Assembly: GCA_013398015.1 (NCBI GenBank)
Contig: VZRR01014171.1
Location: 120,646 to 184,645, forward strand
DNA length: 64,000 bases
Source: Oreocharis arfaki
Taxonomy: Eukaryota; Chordata; Aves; Passeriformes; Paramythiidae
Direction: 5' to 3'
Shown: one piece after another, positions 13,201 to 26,600 of the stretch
Position numbering within the stretch: the stretch's first letter is position 1
Layout of the letters: every line of letters starts with the position of its first letter
Notes under the pieces: model-generated
Told to the model about the DNA's origin: nothing
Database searches by the model: none
Seen by the model: the letters and a program-made list of their open reading frames with translations, nothing else
Made by a program: the position numbers and the translations under genes

Positions 13201-14418
13201 TGTGTCGTCTTTTCTGCTCACTGGCTTTGTTCAAAGCAGCTTTGGCTTGCAGATGCATACAGATGTGTTTGTTCTTTCTTGTTCATGGCAGTAGATTTGC
13301 AACAAACCCTTGCTAGCAGATAGAAAGCATGTGAACTAATTGAGTGTATGTACTTCCTTGTTCAGGATTTTTAAACAATCTGAGACCTCCAATTAAACAT
13401 TGCTGGCTTCTGGTTGGTTTTTCTTCCCTGCAGTTTTCATACTATCTCATACTATTATTGGGAGTTCTTAAAAATTTCTGACTTTATCAGAAAAAGTGGA
13501 TTTTAATATCAGACTTTTAGATCTTTTATCTGAAACTATAGCACTTAGAATTTTTTCTCTCATTCTGGTAGCTCAAGACAAGTCAGCCTTTAGGCTGTGA
13601 TAGTGCCTTTGATACTATTAAAAATTCTACTTTCCAGACACACAAAGGCACTTAGTGTGAAAATGGAGAGCTAACCTACTGTTTATATTTTTATCTGTAT
13701 TATGATAAGTAGAGTGGTTAAGACACCCTAAAAATTGACCAAATGCTGAATTGGATGTCTTAGTCTGTAAATGCCATTACTAAAAATCAGTAGTGGTGAA
13801 TTTTTTGTTTGGTAGTGATAGTAGGTCCTTGGGTTCTAACTCTTCCTGTATACTTGTTTGGAACTGATATGCTGTCATTTTTTCTCTACCAGGAATATAA
13901 AACAATAAAAAAAGGATGCGTATGTAGTTAACATGATGCGTCTCGTACATTGATTCTTTTTTTTTAATGGTTTGTAAACACTCCAAGCCATCCCTTCAGA
14001 ATATGTCTGGTAGTTGAATCTTCTGCCAGTTGTAATTTTTGACAACACAACTTCACTTGCCAGCAGTTCTGGTGTAGATAATCACCTTGGTGCAGTGGCC
14101 AGTAATTTCTTCATGTAGTCATGATGACCTTGACTTTCAGAGGAGATGAACATGTGTCTTCCTCTGTGTGCTGCTATGGTTGTCTTAGAGCAAGCAGCAC
14201 ACTTAGGCCAAAGTATGAAGGAGCTGAATAGTTTATCAGGGAGTTTTGCTAAGAGTTGCTTAGTTATTTCCTGATTCTTTTTTCTGGAGGCTGTCCAGAC
14301 ACATCCTTGTGTTGATTCTGGAGACATTTTATGCATTGTCAGATTCACTTGAACTTTCCTCTCACCTGTGTTTCCAGCTGTGCATTGCGGAAGTTCTGTT
14401 ACCTGGATGTTTAGTTAC
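1251..14418. other. Intron 1 segment without recognised genes or repeats
   Basis: A+T-rich intronic sequence. Open frames on both strands are short and none resembles a protein I know. Low-complexity patches include a G/T-rich run around 10312-10352 and a run of ten G at 12673-12682. No LTR, CR1 or RNA gene was recognised by eye, though very old decayed repeats could be missed. Confidence 0.6.
10312..10352. repeat. G/T-rich low-complexity tract
   Basis: The + strand carries eight consecutive G, then GTGGGGTGTG, then alternating short T and G runs. It is simple low-complexity sequence in intron 1 with no sign of function. Several closely spaced G runs could in principle form a G-quadruplex. 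Confidence 0.6.
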
Positions 14419-14516
14419 AGAATTGTAGAATCATTTAGATTGGAAAAGACCTATAAGATCATCTAGTACAACAGTCCATCACTAAACTGTGTCCTTAAGC
14501 GCCACATCTACATCTC
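14419..14516 (-). mobile_element. CR1 LINE 3' fragment (antisense to the gene)
   Basis: The + strand contains the reverse complement of the avian CR1 3' end. Landmarks are TAGAATCATTTAGATTGG near 14427, GGAAAAGACC near 14442, GATCATCTAG near 14457, and GTCCTTAAGCGCCACATCTA near 14491. Similarity fades after about 14516, so only the last 100 or so bases of the element remain, as is common for 5'-truncated CR1 copies. No reverse transcriptase frame is present. Confidence 0.85.
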
Positions 14517-17500
14517 ATAAAGGAGTTAGTTGGGTCCTTGCTAGTAACTCTAAGTCCCTGACAAGTTGGCACTGTTTCAATTTTTCATTCCAGTTGCTTG
14601 AAATACAGCTGCATTTTAGATTCTGTAGGACTCTAATCCATGTGTCTTGTTCCTTTCCCAGAATCTTAATCCCCGTCAGAAGAGATTGAGAAGGATTTGG
14701 TTGCTCAGTAGTTCCTGGAGAGAGATGCTCAGTGCGTAGCTGGAATGAAGCGTTTTGCTGGCCTGCACTACTACAGAGGGATGTGCAGAGATGAGGTTGT
14801 AGTGAGCACTGTGTTTCTTGCGGGAAGCTTGGTTAGCTTGACAGCCGTGGCAGTATCTCATGGCTACCAGCTGCTGTCATGGTGGGCCAGTCCTTTGTGT
14901 TCTTGACATGTTGCATCCAGACTTAGGAGGTCTGTTGTGCTGGCTTTCTGTCAACTGAGGATCCTAAAATGTAGCTTCTTCAGCTTGGGCTGGTATGGCT
15001 GAATGTACAGCAATGAGCAGGCTGTGCTCTCGTTCTTCACTCTCATCCATGCCCCACTGCTGCTGCTTTTTGGATAAAGCATCCAGATTGTATGGATCTG
15101 TGTAATAATTAAAAGGATGATTCTTACGAACATTTTGTGAACTCATTGGGGAACATGAAAAAACATTCATCCATCTTACTGGGTCCTGTTCAGAAGAATG
15201 GTGGCTGCTGTGCAGTTGTTTTTGCCTTGCTGTGTGAGCTTGGAACAAATGTCTCATTGTTTTGCTCTCAGTACTTGCAGATGCTGGGCTTGCACTGCTT
15301 ACCACTGTTGTGTAAGATACCTGGAGACAGCAGTAGTGCATGAGGGCCCCAGCTTGTGACTGGGGTTCTGCTGGGTTGTAATCTGTCAAGGTGTTGTGGC
15401 TGCTAATGTTTTCCGTTGCCAGGGAGCTAAATAGTAGAAGTTCTGCTTTGTGACCACTTCTAATGCTGTAAGGTGTGCAACAGAGAAAAGCAGGTAATGT
15501 AGAAATAGGAAAAAAGTTCATCTGAAGATGCAAATAGTTGGAAGAGGTAAACAAAACAGAAAACATGGGAGGTACTTACTGGTGTCTTAGTGGCTTTGGC
15601 TGCTTGTTCTAAACTGATAGGTGAAGGAGGTGTCCACCTTTATTTGCCAAAGGCTGGTATGCTTGGGTGTGCTTCAGAGCTGCTGTCCTGCAGTACTGAG
15701 TATGGGCTGGAGGGTGATTTACTGTTCATTAGTTCTTGTTGACAGCTTGGACTTAATGGAAGTAGATACTAATAGAGAAGTAAGTTTGGTGCAAGGGTAT
15801 AAAATGATGGGGTAGCATGTTACCTGTCTTTAAATGTTAACTTCTTTATTCGATTCACATTGAGTTTCTCTGCTTTAAATGAGGGTTTGCATTGCCCAGA
15901 TATAGGGGCTTGACGTAGTGATGGGATGTTTTTGTGATGGAATAGCCTTTCTCAAGGGGTGTGAAAAAGATCAGCGTATGGGAAAAAGGGCATTCGTTTG
16001 AAGAATTATAAACATAAGCATTTATTTTTCTTAATTGTGCAAAACCTTCTGTTCTAGATACTCTGTTCAAAGACAGTATCTGAGTGCTGTGTGACACTTG
16101 CCCAGCAGGTCTTGCAATGCAGACTTTGTCTCTGATCTAAATTCGCTGTGGCTGGGTTTTAGTGCCATATGTCGGTCTTTACTTTCTGAGCACCTTTAGC
16201 AAGAAACCAGTGTGTTGTGTGCTTGAATACCACCTCAAATTGCTGCTTTTTAATAACAGTGCTCAAGGTTTTATGCTCGTTTGCCCTTTTCACTGAGTGG
16301 TCATTGGCTCTGTCCTTGTCCCTCCTCTCTGCATATCTTCTCCCTCTAAGAAATCATACTGCTCTCTTCAGCCTTACCCATCACTTCTATGTAGGTCATG
16401 TCTCATTCTACATATTCTCTTAATTTTGATTTCTCTGTCTGTCTGGTCTCAACCAGCTCCTGGCTATGCCATAATTTATTACAAGTGACAGATTTAGAGG
16501 AGGAGGTCCTCTGCTCTATCATATCTCTGACTGTTGTGCTGATAGCTGATGATGGTGCTGTGACATTCCTCTGCTTGGGTGTTTTGAAAAAGTTCCAGGG
16601 TGGAGGAACTGACGTGCTCTGGAAATTGTAAAACCCCAAGGAGTCTAAAGTAACAGCTGCCAAACAGCTTTAACTCCTTACTTTCTTTCTTGGTTTATAT
16701 TTTGAGTGAGGAATAAAGTTAATATTCTTTTTTAAAGAAAAAAAGGGACCTTATTGTCAACTGATGAGAATCAGATGCTGACTTTTTATTGTGTGATTCT
16801 TTAAAGAGTTAAAACACGATAGCAAGGGTGTTAATCTAGCAGATGTCTTCTGGTCATGTTTTAAACCCAGTATGAACAAACATGGATGTTTTTAATAGAA
16901 AGACAGATATTTAATTCCAAGAAATATACAGGTTTTATGCCAGAATAAATGCAATTTGTGATTTCTGGTTAATTTTTTTTTATTATTAGTATTTTAGAGT
17001 TATTTCCTCGGGGGCTGTTTGCAGACTTTGGAACACTTAGTAACTTTTGCTAATAGTCTTGAGATTTTGTGTATTACATAAACTTCAGATTTCCTTGCTA
17101 GTCATCTGTGTTTATTTGACTTTCTGAGAGCTGTTATAGGCACCAGCAATAGCCTGTACTTGATTCTTGAATTGCTGATTTTTTTTTTTTTTGTTTAGAA
17201 ACTTTTTTTCCCTGCTGCTTTGGTCTCCTAAGTCTACCTTGTCTACTTTGCTTTCACCCTGGAGCAGGATAATTGTTACGTGCTGACCACAGAAAGCAAA
17301 TCTTCGTGAGCTGAAAGTAAAGGGAGGCTGTCTCATTTCTCCTTTCTGGTGTGCAGAATGGCTGCATGTTGTTTTCAGAATGAGTAGTTTGGTCTGCATG
17401 GTCGCAATTGGTGCTTGTATATAGAACAGAAGTGGGGACTGGGTGAAATTCCTTGGTATTATATTGTGGATCATACCAAGTGGTCCTTCTGCCCTCCGAT

Positions 17501-18454
17501 CTGTGAATGCAATACTGCAGAAATTACAGGTGGTGTTCAAGATGTGCCCACAACTCTCTTTGTAGGGAAAGGCAGTGAAGTGCAGCAATATGTTAACTTC
17601 TGTGTTTGACCAAAAATGTTTGGAACGCAGTTCTGAATATGAATCATGAACCCTAAGAAAGTGTAGGAGTATGGTACTGGAACAGACTGGATTTTCATCT
17701 CTTTAGCTGCAAGTACCTTGTAAGCATTTTTTGAATCTCTCTGACCTCATCTTAAAACTGAGTTCTGCTTGACTTCACTGTTATGAGTCAGAGGATGTTT
17801 CAAGGAATTCACTGTTATTAGTAATATTGTGCAAATTTTTCAATACCTTTTATCTGCCAGAGCATCTGAAATATCAAAGTCCATGAAATACAGCATTTTC
17901 CTGGCCTTTACTGCCATGTGCATAGACAGGGTTGTAACCCAACAACTTGGTCCATCTGGTTGAGTTCAGTGAAGGTTGCAGTTGTACAAATACCCAGTTT
18001 TTAAAAAAAAGGCAATTTAAAAATTTTACAAACTAGGCATTGGGCACCTGGGGTCATTACCAAGAGAGATGCTGAAAACACTTAGCTGTTCAGAACTGCA
18101 AGTGTTCATAAAAGAAACCAATTAATTTTTATTCAGTTGGTAAATTTTATTCAGGTGGTAAGGTAATTAGAGCCTGATAATCCCTCATACTTTCCTTTTC
18201 TAATATTACCTAAATGATTGTAGCTTGGACATGGTCCTGTTTCTTAAAACAGTAATATTTTAGACCATGTTGTAAAACTGAGAGAAGCTTGCATAAAGAT
18301 TTTATCCATTTCTCTGACAGTTGGTTTTTCAACTTGTAGATACCACAATAGAATTGCTCTGACTTTAATTTTGTTAAGTTAATATTGAAGTAAGTCAAAG
18401 GATTGGTATAAGGATGGGTAATATCCATGAAACTGGAGAAAGACAGGCATTGAA
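14517..18454. other. Intron 1 segment with one long unexplained antisense ORF
   Basis: This intronic stretch holds a 200-codon open frame on the - strand (15566 down to 14964), discussed as a finding, and a 158-codon one (17588 down to 17112), judged to be chance. Neither matches a family I recognise. A run of 14 T lies at 17179-17192. Nothing else was identified. Confidence 0.5.
17179..17192. repeat. Poly-T tract (14 T)
   Basis: An uninterrupted run of T on the + strand inside intron 1. No retroposon body was recognised next to it. Confidence 0.8.
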
Positions 18455-18513
18455 GTAATGTGGAGATTGGACCAGAGGTACCTTCCGAACTCAACTGTTC
18501 TGTGATCCTATCT
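18455..18513 (+). mobile_element. CR1 LINE 3'-terminal fragment, sense orientation
   Basis: The text GGAGATTGGACCAGAGG, then CCTTCCGAACTCAACTG and TTCTGTGATCCTAT, is the sense-strand end of an avian CR1, including a degenerate copy of the ATTCTATG-type tail. Only about 60 bases can be aligned by eye. It ends a few bases before a second CR1 fragment in the opposite orientation. Confidence 0.75.
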
Positions 18514-18520
18514 TCCTGCT

Positions 18521-18755
18521 TAGGCAGGGCCATCTAGAGCTGGTGGCCCAGGACTCTTTCCGGACAGCTTTTGAGTGTCTCCATGGATGGAGACTCCACA
18601 ACCTCCGTGGGCAGCCTGTGCCAGTGCTCAGTTACCCTCACAGTGAAAAAGTGTTTCCTGATGTTCAGAGGGAGCCTTCTTTATTTCAGTTGGTGCTCAT
18701 TGCCTCTATTCTGTCACTGAGCACCACAGAAAGTGCCTGACTCCGTCATCTTTCC
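18521..18755 (-). mobile_element. CR1 LINE fragment, antisense orientation
   Basis: The + strand reads as the reverse complement of CR1 sequence. Landmarks are AGGCAGGGCCATCTAGAGC near 18522, CCATGGATGGAGACTCCACA near 18581, GGGCAGCCTGTGCCAGTGCT near 18609, AAAAAGTGTTTCCTGATGTT near 18645, and a CACTGAGCACCACAGAAA block near 18715. This is a more internal part of the CR1 3' region than the adjacent sense fragment. The 65-codon open frame across it is a repeat shadow, not a gene. Confidence 0.88.
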
Positions 18756-21700
18756 AGTAAAGTAGGAAGTGAGGAAAAACTGTGACATATGGTATTAGCA
18801 TAATTATGCCACGTTCAAAATTGGTTTTCCAAGCTAGAGAAGGTGCTGCTACTGTTAAGACCAGAAAGAGTAGAAAGACTTCTGTGTTTGAAAAAATTAT
18901 TTAACTCTTACTAATTATTTTTTCAGTAGAAGGATACCTGTGTGGGAAATCAAACCTTGTATGTTTCCTCAAAATTAATTCCATACCAGAGCCAAGAAGT
19001 GTACAGTATGCCAGGTTATTTTGAGTAGAGTTGTATTGCCTTCATAGCATTTGTTCTTAAAATGCAAACAGTAATGATTCAAGGTGAACTGCCAGAAATT
19101 TTGGATGTTTTACCTTTGCCTATGGTCTCAGGAGCAATGATTTCACACTTCATTTGTCTATCCAGTGCTCTGGCTATGTAGAATTTAATGTATACTGAGC
19201 TGTGGTGGTGCTCTGCTTGTATGCTTTTAGTGCCATATGTGTTGGCATCTATATTTTATTTGATACGCAGTTTTATAACATATTCCTTGTACTACTTCCT
19301 CCTTATAGGTAAAATATTACCATACTTTACTTTCAGATCTAGAATAGTCACCTTTGGATGTTGCAGCAGTTACTGGAAGATCCCTGTTCCATAGCTGTGA
19401 TAACTCCAGTTGGTTTTCACCAAAACCATTGAGCAATGTTGGTGCACAGAGTCACTGCCTGGCTGCGCAGACAGGGATGAGGTGTGCTCACGTAACACTC
19501 TGCAGTCCTTCTGCAGGAGGAGTAATAATATTCAGATGAGGGATGGTGCTAGGCAGCTTGAGCATGGGCATCTGCTACTGATGTTTGTGATTACAGTTTC
19601 ATGCGCCTTTGGTATCTGCAGTGAGCAGCTCTTCTAGCAGTATTTGATCCCAATCAAAAAGCAGTCTTACTCTTTTGCCTAATCAGAAGGGAATGTTATT
19701 TGCCTGTACAGAAAAGGTTAGCTAGCCTGAGCTCACAGCTTGGTGAAGCCATGTGGGACTGTTTTTATTGTCTTGCTATCAGTTTGTGCCACCTGGCACA
19801 GCTCCATTACATTCAAATTTTTCCTCTTTTCCCAGAAAGGAGGAAACAGGCACTTCAGGCCCTCAATACTCATCTACACATCACTGTGTGATGATATGAG
19901 ATAATAAATGAATTATTAAACGTTATTTTTTGTTTGTATGGTGTTCATTCCTACGTAGCTTTTGAACTACACATGAACTTGCACAATCGTGCACTTTTTT
20001 CCTTGTGACATAATTAAGTTAGGTTTTGTCTAGTACAGATTGCTGTGATCTTTTTTGAATTTCCACTTTCTGTGACCTAACACTTCATCCCAGTACTTGT
20101 AAAACTCTTAAAACAGGGGAAGAAAAAAGAAAGGAGGGCATGGGGAGGGCTTGGGGAAGATTTCTGGGTATTTCTTACTCATGCTGTTTGTTTGAAGGCC
20201 GGACTCCGCAGTCCCCAGGTTAATCCATATGACCTGCTGTGTTACCTTGTTTGAATTGCATTTCAGTGTTGGGATTTGTTGTTTGTTTGTGTTTCTTGAT
20301 GGTTTGTTTTTTTAGGGAAATTATCTGTCATTTTATACTACTTTTGCTCTTTATTTTGTAAGAGGTGGGAAATAGCTGTGGCAAAGAACATCCATGACTG
20401 TTCTAGTTGTTTTCTACAAAGGTGAGATTTTGGTTGATAGACTGTTGCAGAAGCTATTTTGGATCTTTTTTCTCTAACATGTTAACATTGCACATAAGCT
20501 TCTGTTAATATTGAATGGGAAAATAATATTGTTTCTCTTCAGATAAAATCCCCCAACCTGTAGTAAAAAAGCTGTTAGTAGTGTTTCATAAGGATCTTGC
20601 TTTACATTTGGCATTGCAAAATTATTTCTGTGTGACCAAACACAGTAGCCTGTGAATAGATGCTGAATATTTATATTAGTAGGTTTTCATTCACCTTTCT
20701 AATAATAGCATTTATAAAGCTTTGACTTTTATCACAGTCTACAAAATGAAACAACTATATTACAGTACAAATTTGTCTATTTTGGGACCAATTACGTCAA
20801 TTTCTAATGGGAGCTTACCAGCTCTTAGTTACAGAGGAAGAAACAGATACAAGGGTATTAGTCAGTCACAGATTGTTTTATAAGGCACCAAAAAAAAGTA
20901 AACAGTGATTCTCTCTGCAGATATAGAGAGGACCTGTTTAAGGAAAGAATAACACTTGACAGTTTGGCCTTGAGAAAAGTATGCAGGTAAAAGAAGTAGC
21001 CATTGAGAAGTGGGGTTCTGGCAGGCAGCCAATTGTGTGGGTGTGGAAGATAAGTAATTACCTCTTTTAAGACAGAATTTGAAAATCTTGACTGTTTTAT
21101 GATGCATGTTTCTTCTGGTAACAGAGGCCTGGATCTGACTGCCCACAAGATTCCTTTATGCTCTTTATTCTAATTTAAAACATTCCTACTAAGAACAAGT
21201 GAGAAGAATAGAAACACGAAAAATGTAATAGTACAGTGAAGGTCCAGCTAAAATATTTTTCGTTTGTTTTTAGTTTTTGCTTTTCAGTGGAATGCAAAAA
21301 AACCCCCTGTTCTAAATATGCCCTGAGGTAACTCAGTATTTAAATAAAAAACTAAAGCAAACACAAGAAATGGAAAAAGTATATCTCTAATTTCTTGAGA
21401 TTTACAGTTTCTTTTGTACTTGGATTGCAGTTAGGAATCATATGTTAGTATTCCTTGGTAATTTTTATATAGATTACTATTTTCACAGTAGTTTTTTCCA
21501 TTCTTGCTGCAGAAGAACTCATACTCAATTGAAATTACAGGTTTATTCTCAGTGCACGTGGAAAGTAATTAATGTGTTAGGTAAGGGATTGAAAGGCAAA
21601 ACATGTAACTGCATTTCGGGGCTGATGTGAATGACTGTTGAGTATGGAAGAATTTGCTTTCTTGTTTGTGGTGGATTTGGTTGTTGTTGAACACTCATGC

Positions 21701-23586
21701 AAAACCACCACTGGATAGCAAGAGGAGCTGAAAAGTAAAGGAAACTTGTAAATGCAGCTCCTAATTTTGGGAAGAATGAAATGTCTGTTAAATGCCTCTT
21801 CCGTGATCATGCAAAGGTGTGACTGCTGCACACCTTGCCTTTTGAGGTGATGGAGTGAAGTGTATCTAATGGTGCCTGTGTTCTCCAGCAAATCTGCTTG
21901 CAGAACATTAGTCTGTGGGTTTCTTTGTGTGCTCATTTTAGTGTAAAAGACTTGGATGATAAGGCAGCATAAGTTGAAGCTTTAAATAAGCTATCCAAGT
22001 ACTCTTACCACTTGGATAAGAACAGAGAGATACTCTTTGTTTGGAGAGCTAATTGATGTCATATTTGGCTATAGTGTGATGTTTTGATCAATAACTGAAA
22101 TAATTTAGAATTGTAGAAACATTAGATTTTTCTTTTGTGCAAAATGTGTAAAGTTTTGCTGAAGTTCAGCTCATTTAGTATATAAATCTAATTTCTTTGG
22201 AGAGGAAGTGATCTAGCTCGTTTCAAGAAACTCGTAAAGCTGCCAAAAAATGGTAATTTTTTTCTTTGCCTTTCATGGTGCCAAAAATGGGACCTTGGCA
22301 CCGGTATTAACTTGGGTATATCATATTGCCGAGTTTCACAGGAGAGCAACAGAAACCTCTAGCTTTTGTCTGTGAAAACTCATGATCTTGGAAATAGCTA
22401 ATGGCAGTCCTTCCCTTTAGTATGTTGTACTTTATCCTGGGAAATTCAATCTGCTCTGCATGCTCCTTTGCCTTTATTTCACATCCATATTTAAAATGTA
22501 AAATTTATTTTAGTGCAGTTTTTCTGCATGCTTCTTAGTGGGAATTTTACTTCAGGTATTTTGTGAGAATATTTTGGGTTATGGAATACCCTTCTTCACA
22601 AAGTCTCACACAGAGCTAAGTCTGCCCAAGTTTACTGCAAATAGCTGTTTAGCTATTTTCAGTAGTATTTAATGTTTTAACAGTTTTTTAGTCAAAGAAT
22701 GTTCTGTTTTTATGTTTGGTTTTGTTGTTGTTAGTTGATAGGTTAGTTGTTAGGTTGTTAGTTGAAAACCCATCAAAGTGAAATTGCAATAAAAGCAGAT
22801 ACAAGGCACAAGTTCTCTGTCTGCTGTGTGGCCTTGTCTTGTGCCTTGCTTACTGCTCCAGTGTGGTACATGCTATACCACTATGGCTTAACTGGCAAGT
22901 TGATCTTTTTCTGGATAGTTTTTTCGAGTGCTTTCCTAGATTTTTCTTTTGTCAGGGGAGAGGGAAGGACGTGTCACAGGGGAATGGATTGGGGTTTTTT
23001 TTCTGGTTTCATTTTCTCCTCTCTTTATCCTTTACTTAAGAATTTTGCTGTACCTCACCAGGCCATACTATGCCATCCCATGGCTGTTGTGTCTGTCTAC
23101 AAGAAATGTAGATTTTTAATCCTGTTGAGTCTGAACAGAGCTATTTTTTGCCTAAAAAAATTTTCCCCCTTATGCCCCCCATCCCCAGTAAAATGGATAT
23201 GAGAATTACTTTCTGATTATCTAAATAAGTCCGTCATGGGGAGTTCCTTGATAACCATGAAACATCTTAAAGCTTATATGTTGTGATATGCAACTATTCT
23301 CATATATGCATATGTTTATGCAACTATTTTCACCTGCCAAAATGTGAAACTGCATAAGAAAAATGAATATGCTGGTATTTCTTCTATAATTTTACATATT
23401 GCATATGTGAAAATCGGAGTACAATTCCACTATTCTTGGCCCCAGCCACTCACCTGCCTTTACCGGCATTTGGCTATACTAGGACCGTCACTGTCCACCA
23501 TCACACCATGTCAGTGACTTGATTTGGATAAAAAAAAATTATCCTTCCCTCCTTAATTGTTTTAGCTATAGTCTATAAACCAGCCC

Positions 23587-23616
23587 ATATATATATATAT
23601 GTGTGTGTGTGTGTGT
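23587..23616. repeat. Compound microsatellite (AT)7(GT)8
   Basis: Seven AT units are directly followed by eight GT units on the + strand. It is a typical dinucleotide microsatellite and likely to vary in length between individuals. Confidence 0.95.
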
Positions 23617-26600
23617 ATAGAAGTGCAGCTGTAACCAGGATAACTCTCTTCTGGAACCACATCTGAAGAGTGTCTCTTCTTGCACCCACTGGAAAATTTT
23701 CATCTCCATTAGTTCTTTTGAAATTACTTTATCAAATATAAGTGCTTGACGGGCGGAGCCCCATCTGTCATTTTACCATTAGCTGTTGTGTTTCTAAATT
23801 TGCTCTCACTTGTAGTGCTTGTGAGCATACTTCGACATTGTTCTTAATTGTTCCTTGGCCGCTGGCAGAGTTATAACCTTGAACAGTGAATTAACTCTTG
23901 GACAAATGCGTGATGTATTACATGATTTTATGTAAGACAATACACTTTGCCCTGTCCTTTATTATTTTACTTTCATATATGTATGTTATGTAACTTTTTT
24001 TAAAATTAGACTGACTTTGTCACTTTCTTGCCAGTCCACAGTATCAAGCCAATGCCGAAGGCAAATACCTCATTAGATACAGTAATGGCCTGATCTGGTG
24101 TGGCAAATCCTATTTCCATTCTTTAATTTTTTTAAAATATGTCTGTTAGTTTAAAGTCTGATTAACTTAATCCAAACCACGGTAAAATATTGCTGATTTA
24201 TAATAATTGTGTATTTTGAAGCTGAGTGTAGGTTAAACTGCCTCTGAAAAATAAAAGGGTGTATGGCCTTTGGTAATGTCAATATAATGGTTTAATCAGG
24301 TGAATAGGTTTAATTATTTCAGTAGTCACACTGGTAAATTGCAGAACCCAGCAAAAGATAATGCAGTTTATAGGATCACTGGTTTGAGTTCAGCCCAAAT
24401 ACATCATTCAGGAGTCTCTGATCTGTAAAGTAATATTTGCAGCTGCCATTAAAAAAAACCACCCAAACTGCCTGAAGGCACGTTTTAGTGGTTCACCCTC
24501 ATTTCCCAGTGTTGATACTTGGTTTTAGTCAAAGCACTGACTGAGTTCTGTCACAGAAGATCTATCAGGTGCACTGTACCTACCCTCTGGCTCTGGATAA
24601 CCCTATATTTGTGTGGCTAAAACCCATCTCAAACACAGAAACAGAAATCAATGGGTTAGTCAATTCTCTGCCTCGCTTGTTGCCAGTTAAAGGACACTGT
24701 ACCCTGCATTGTAGTAGGGAAATAATCGGGATATGTTCGGTTTTTGAGGACAATACAGTCCTATTTTTCAAAAAGTTCATTCAGTAGTGGAGTTGGTTCA
24801 CTTTCAATATTTCGCATTATTGTTGTTGATATCTTAACAGATATAAGATGACTGGCCAGTTAAGAGACTCTGATTTTAAGTGGTTGGTTTGGGAGGTTGA
24901 TGGTAATTCATGCTCCATTGTAGATGTTGATTTTGCTGTCAAGATATAACTTATGCACGCTTGACAGTGGCTTACATTGAACTTGATTTCAGACCCTCCT
25001 AGAACTGCCTAGGGAAGTTTTCTGATTAGATAGTTTTCTTCTCTTGAGAAAAAGCCATTTTCAAAATTCTTATGGCCCAAGAGGCTACAACCTTCCTCTG
25101 TCTCACTGGAACTGTGATGTCTGGTTGTCTTTTTGTACCAGCAAATGTGTTCATTTTGTGCTCTTTCCAACCTGCTGCAGATGTATTCACTGGCAAGCTC
25201 ATTAGAATGTGTGGATTATGGAAAAGTTGATATTTAAAGACGATAAAGCAACTATCATGACTTACCACAGGGAGGTAAGTCTATAGAGTAGACACATGAG
25301 GACTACAGGTACAATCAGCACCAGGGAAGCAGCAATGTGAGTAAAACCAAAGAAGAGCTTGACTTTCTGGTTTTTTTTTTTTAATGTAAGCGATATTGCT
25401 AAGATGTAGGGGGACAAAAAACTGATAGTTGGGCATAAGAAGAGAGAGGAAATATATCTTTCTCTTGGGAAAAAATAAAGTAGCTTTAGACCAAGTTGGA
25501 ATTTCATCTGGTACTTTATGAAGGTCATCATGCATCAGCATTTATAGCAGACTTCCTTCCTTTTCTCCCCTACACACACATATGCTCTCACTCACTCTTT
25601 TTTAGCAGCATGCCAAGGCTTGGAAAAAGTAATAACCAGCATTCCTGAATCCAAGATGGAGACATTTCCTTGTAGCATTACTTCCTGTAGGGCTAAAGAA
25701 TCGTTACACAGGATCATGAGGCTACTAAAAATATAAGTGTCTTTACCTCAAGTACCCATAGATATTAACATTGTTAATGGAGTTGTTCCGCTCCTATCCA
25801 GGCACTATAGTCATATTCCAATAGCGTTGATAAAGTTACAGAGCAAGAGAGATACTGAAGAGACAGATCTGCAGACCCTCCAGATCTTTCTAACTAAGCT
25901 TCCTTTAGAGAAAAGGACCCCCTTAATGGTTAATTTCTTTGATGTTATCCTTTCTGTGGGGTGTGTTGCCTAATCCAGAGCCCCAAAATGGGTTGCATCT
26001 GTGTGCTGTTGCTGGAGGAGCTCAGAACAGTTCTGGTACAGCTGAATATGAAGTTCTGTCCATTACAAGTTAACATTCTTATAATGCCAATTAGGTTTGT
26101 ACTTACCAGAAATTAGTATCTTGGAGAAAAAAAGTGATTTTAAAAAATGGGAAAGCAATCAAATTGCACTTCGAAATTCTGTATGCTTTGCTTCCATGTG
26201 ATAATTGCATCAGTGCTGTTTTCCAGTGGTGTGTGCCAGAGGAGCTTTCTGTCCTCAGAAGAAAACTCTGTACATTTGTTCCTTTTGTCTCCTTCCCCAG
26301 CCCAAGGCACAAAGGCAGATGGGGGTAAGGGTTGAGGGCTGCAGTATTCTTGTATGTTGTATACTCAGGAAAAAACATCCCTTCAGTCAAATGTTCATGC
26401 AGTTAATTGAGGACATTTTCTGAAGATTTAAATTTTCTCTTTCTTCACTCATGTAGCTTTTATCCCCTCTGTTTTCCGTGAGTAGGCTGTCTGAAGTCAT
26501 GTGTACTGTGTATTTTATAAATGCAGACTAATGTAGTTAGTAAGCCTTTTCTCCATTCATCAAAGAGGTCTAACTGAAGGCATGTATTGAATAACTTTCC

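Noticed and set aside
17112..17588. 158-codon open frame on the - strand
   Set aside because: It runs through a poly-T tract (encoding a lysine run), has no recognisable family, and shows ordinary intron composition.
22762..23202. 146-codon open frame on the + strand
   Set aside because: No recognisable domain. It looks like chance in T-rich intron sequence.
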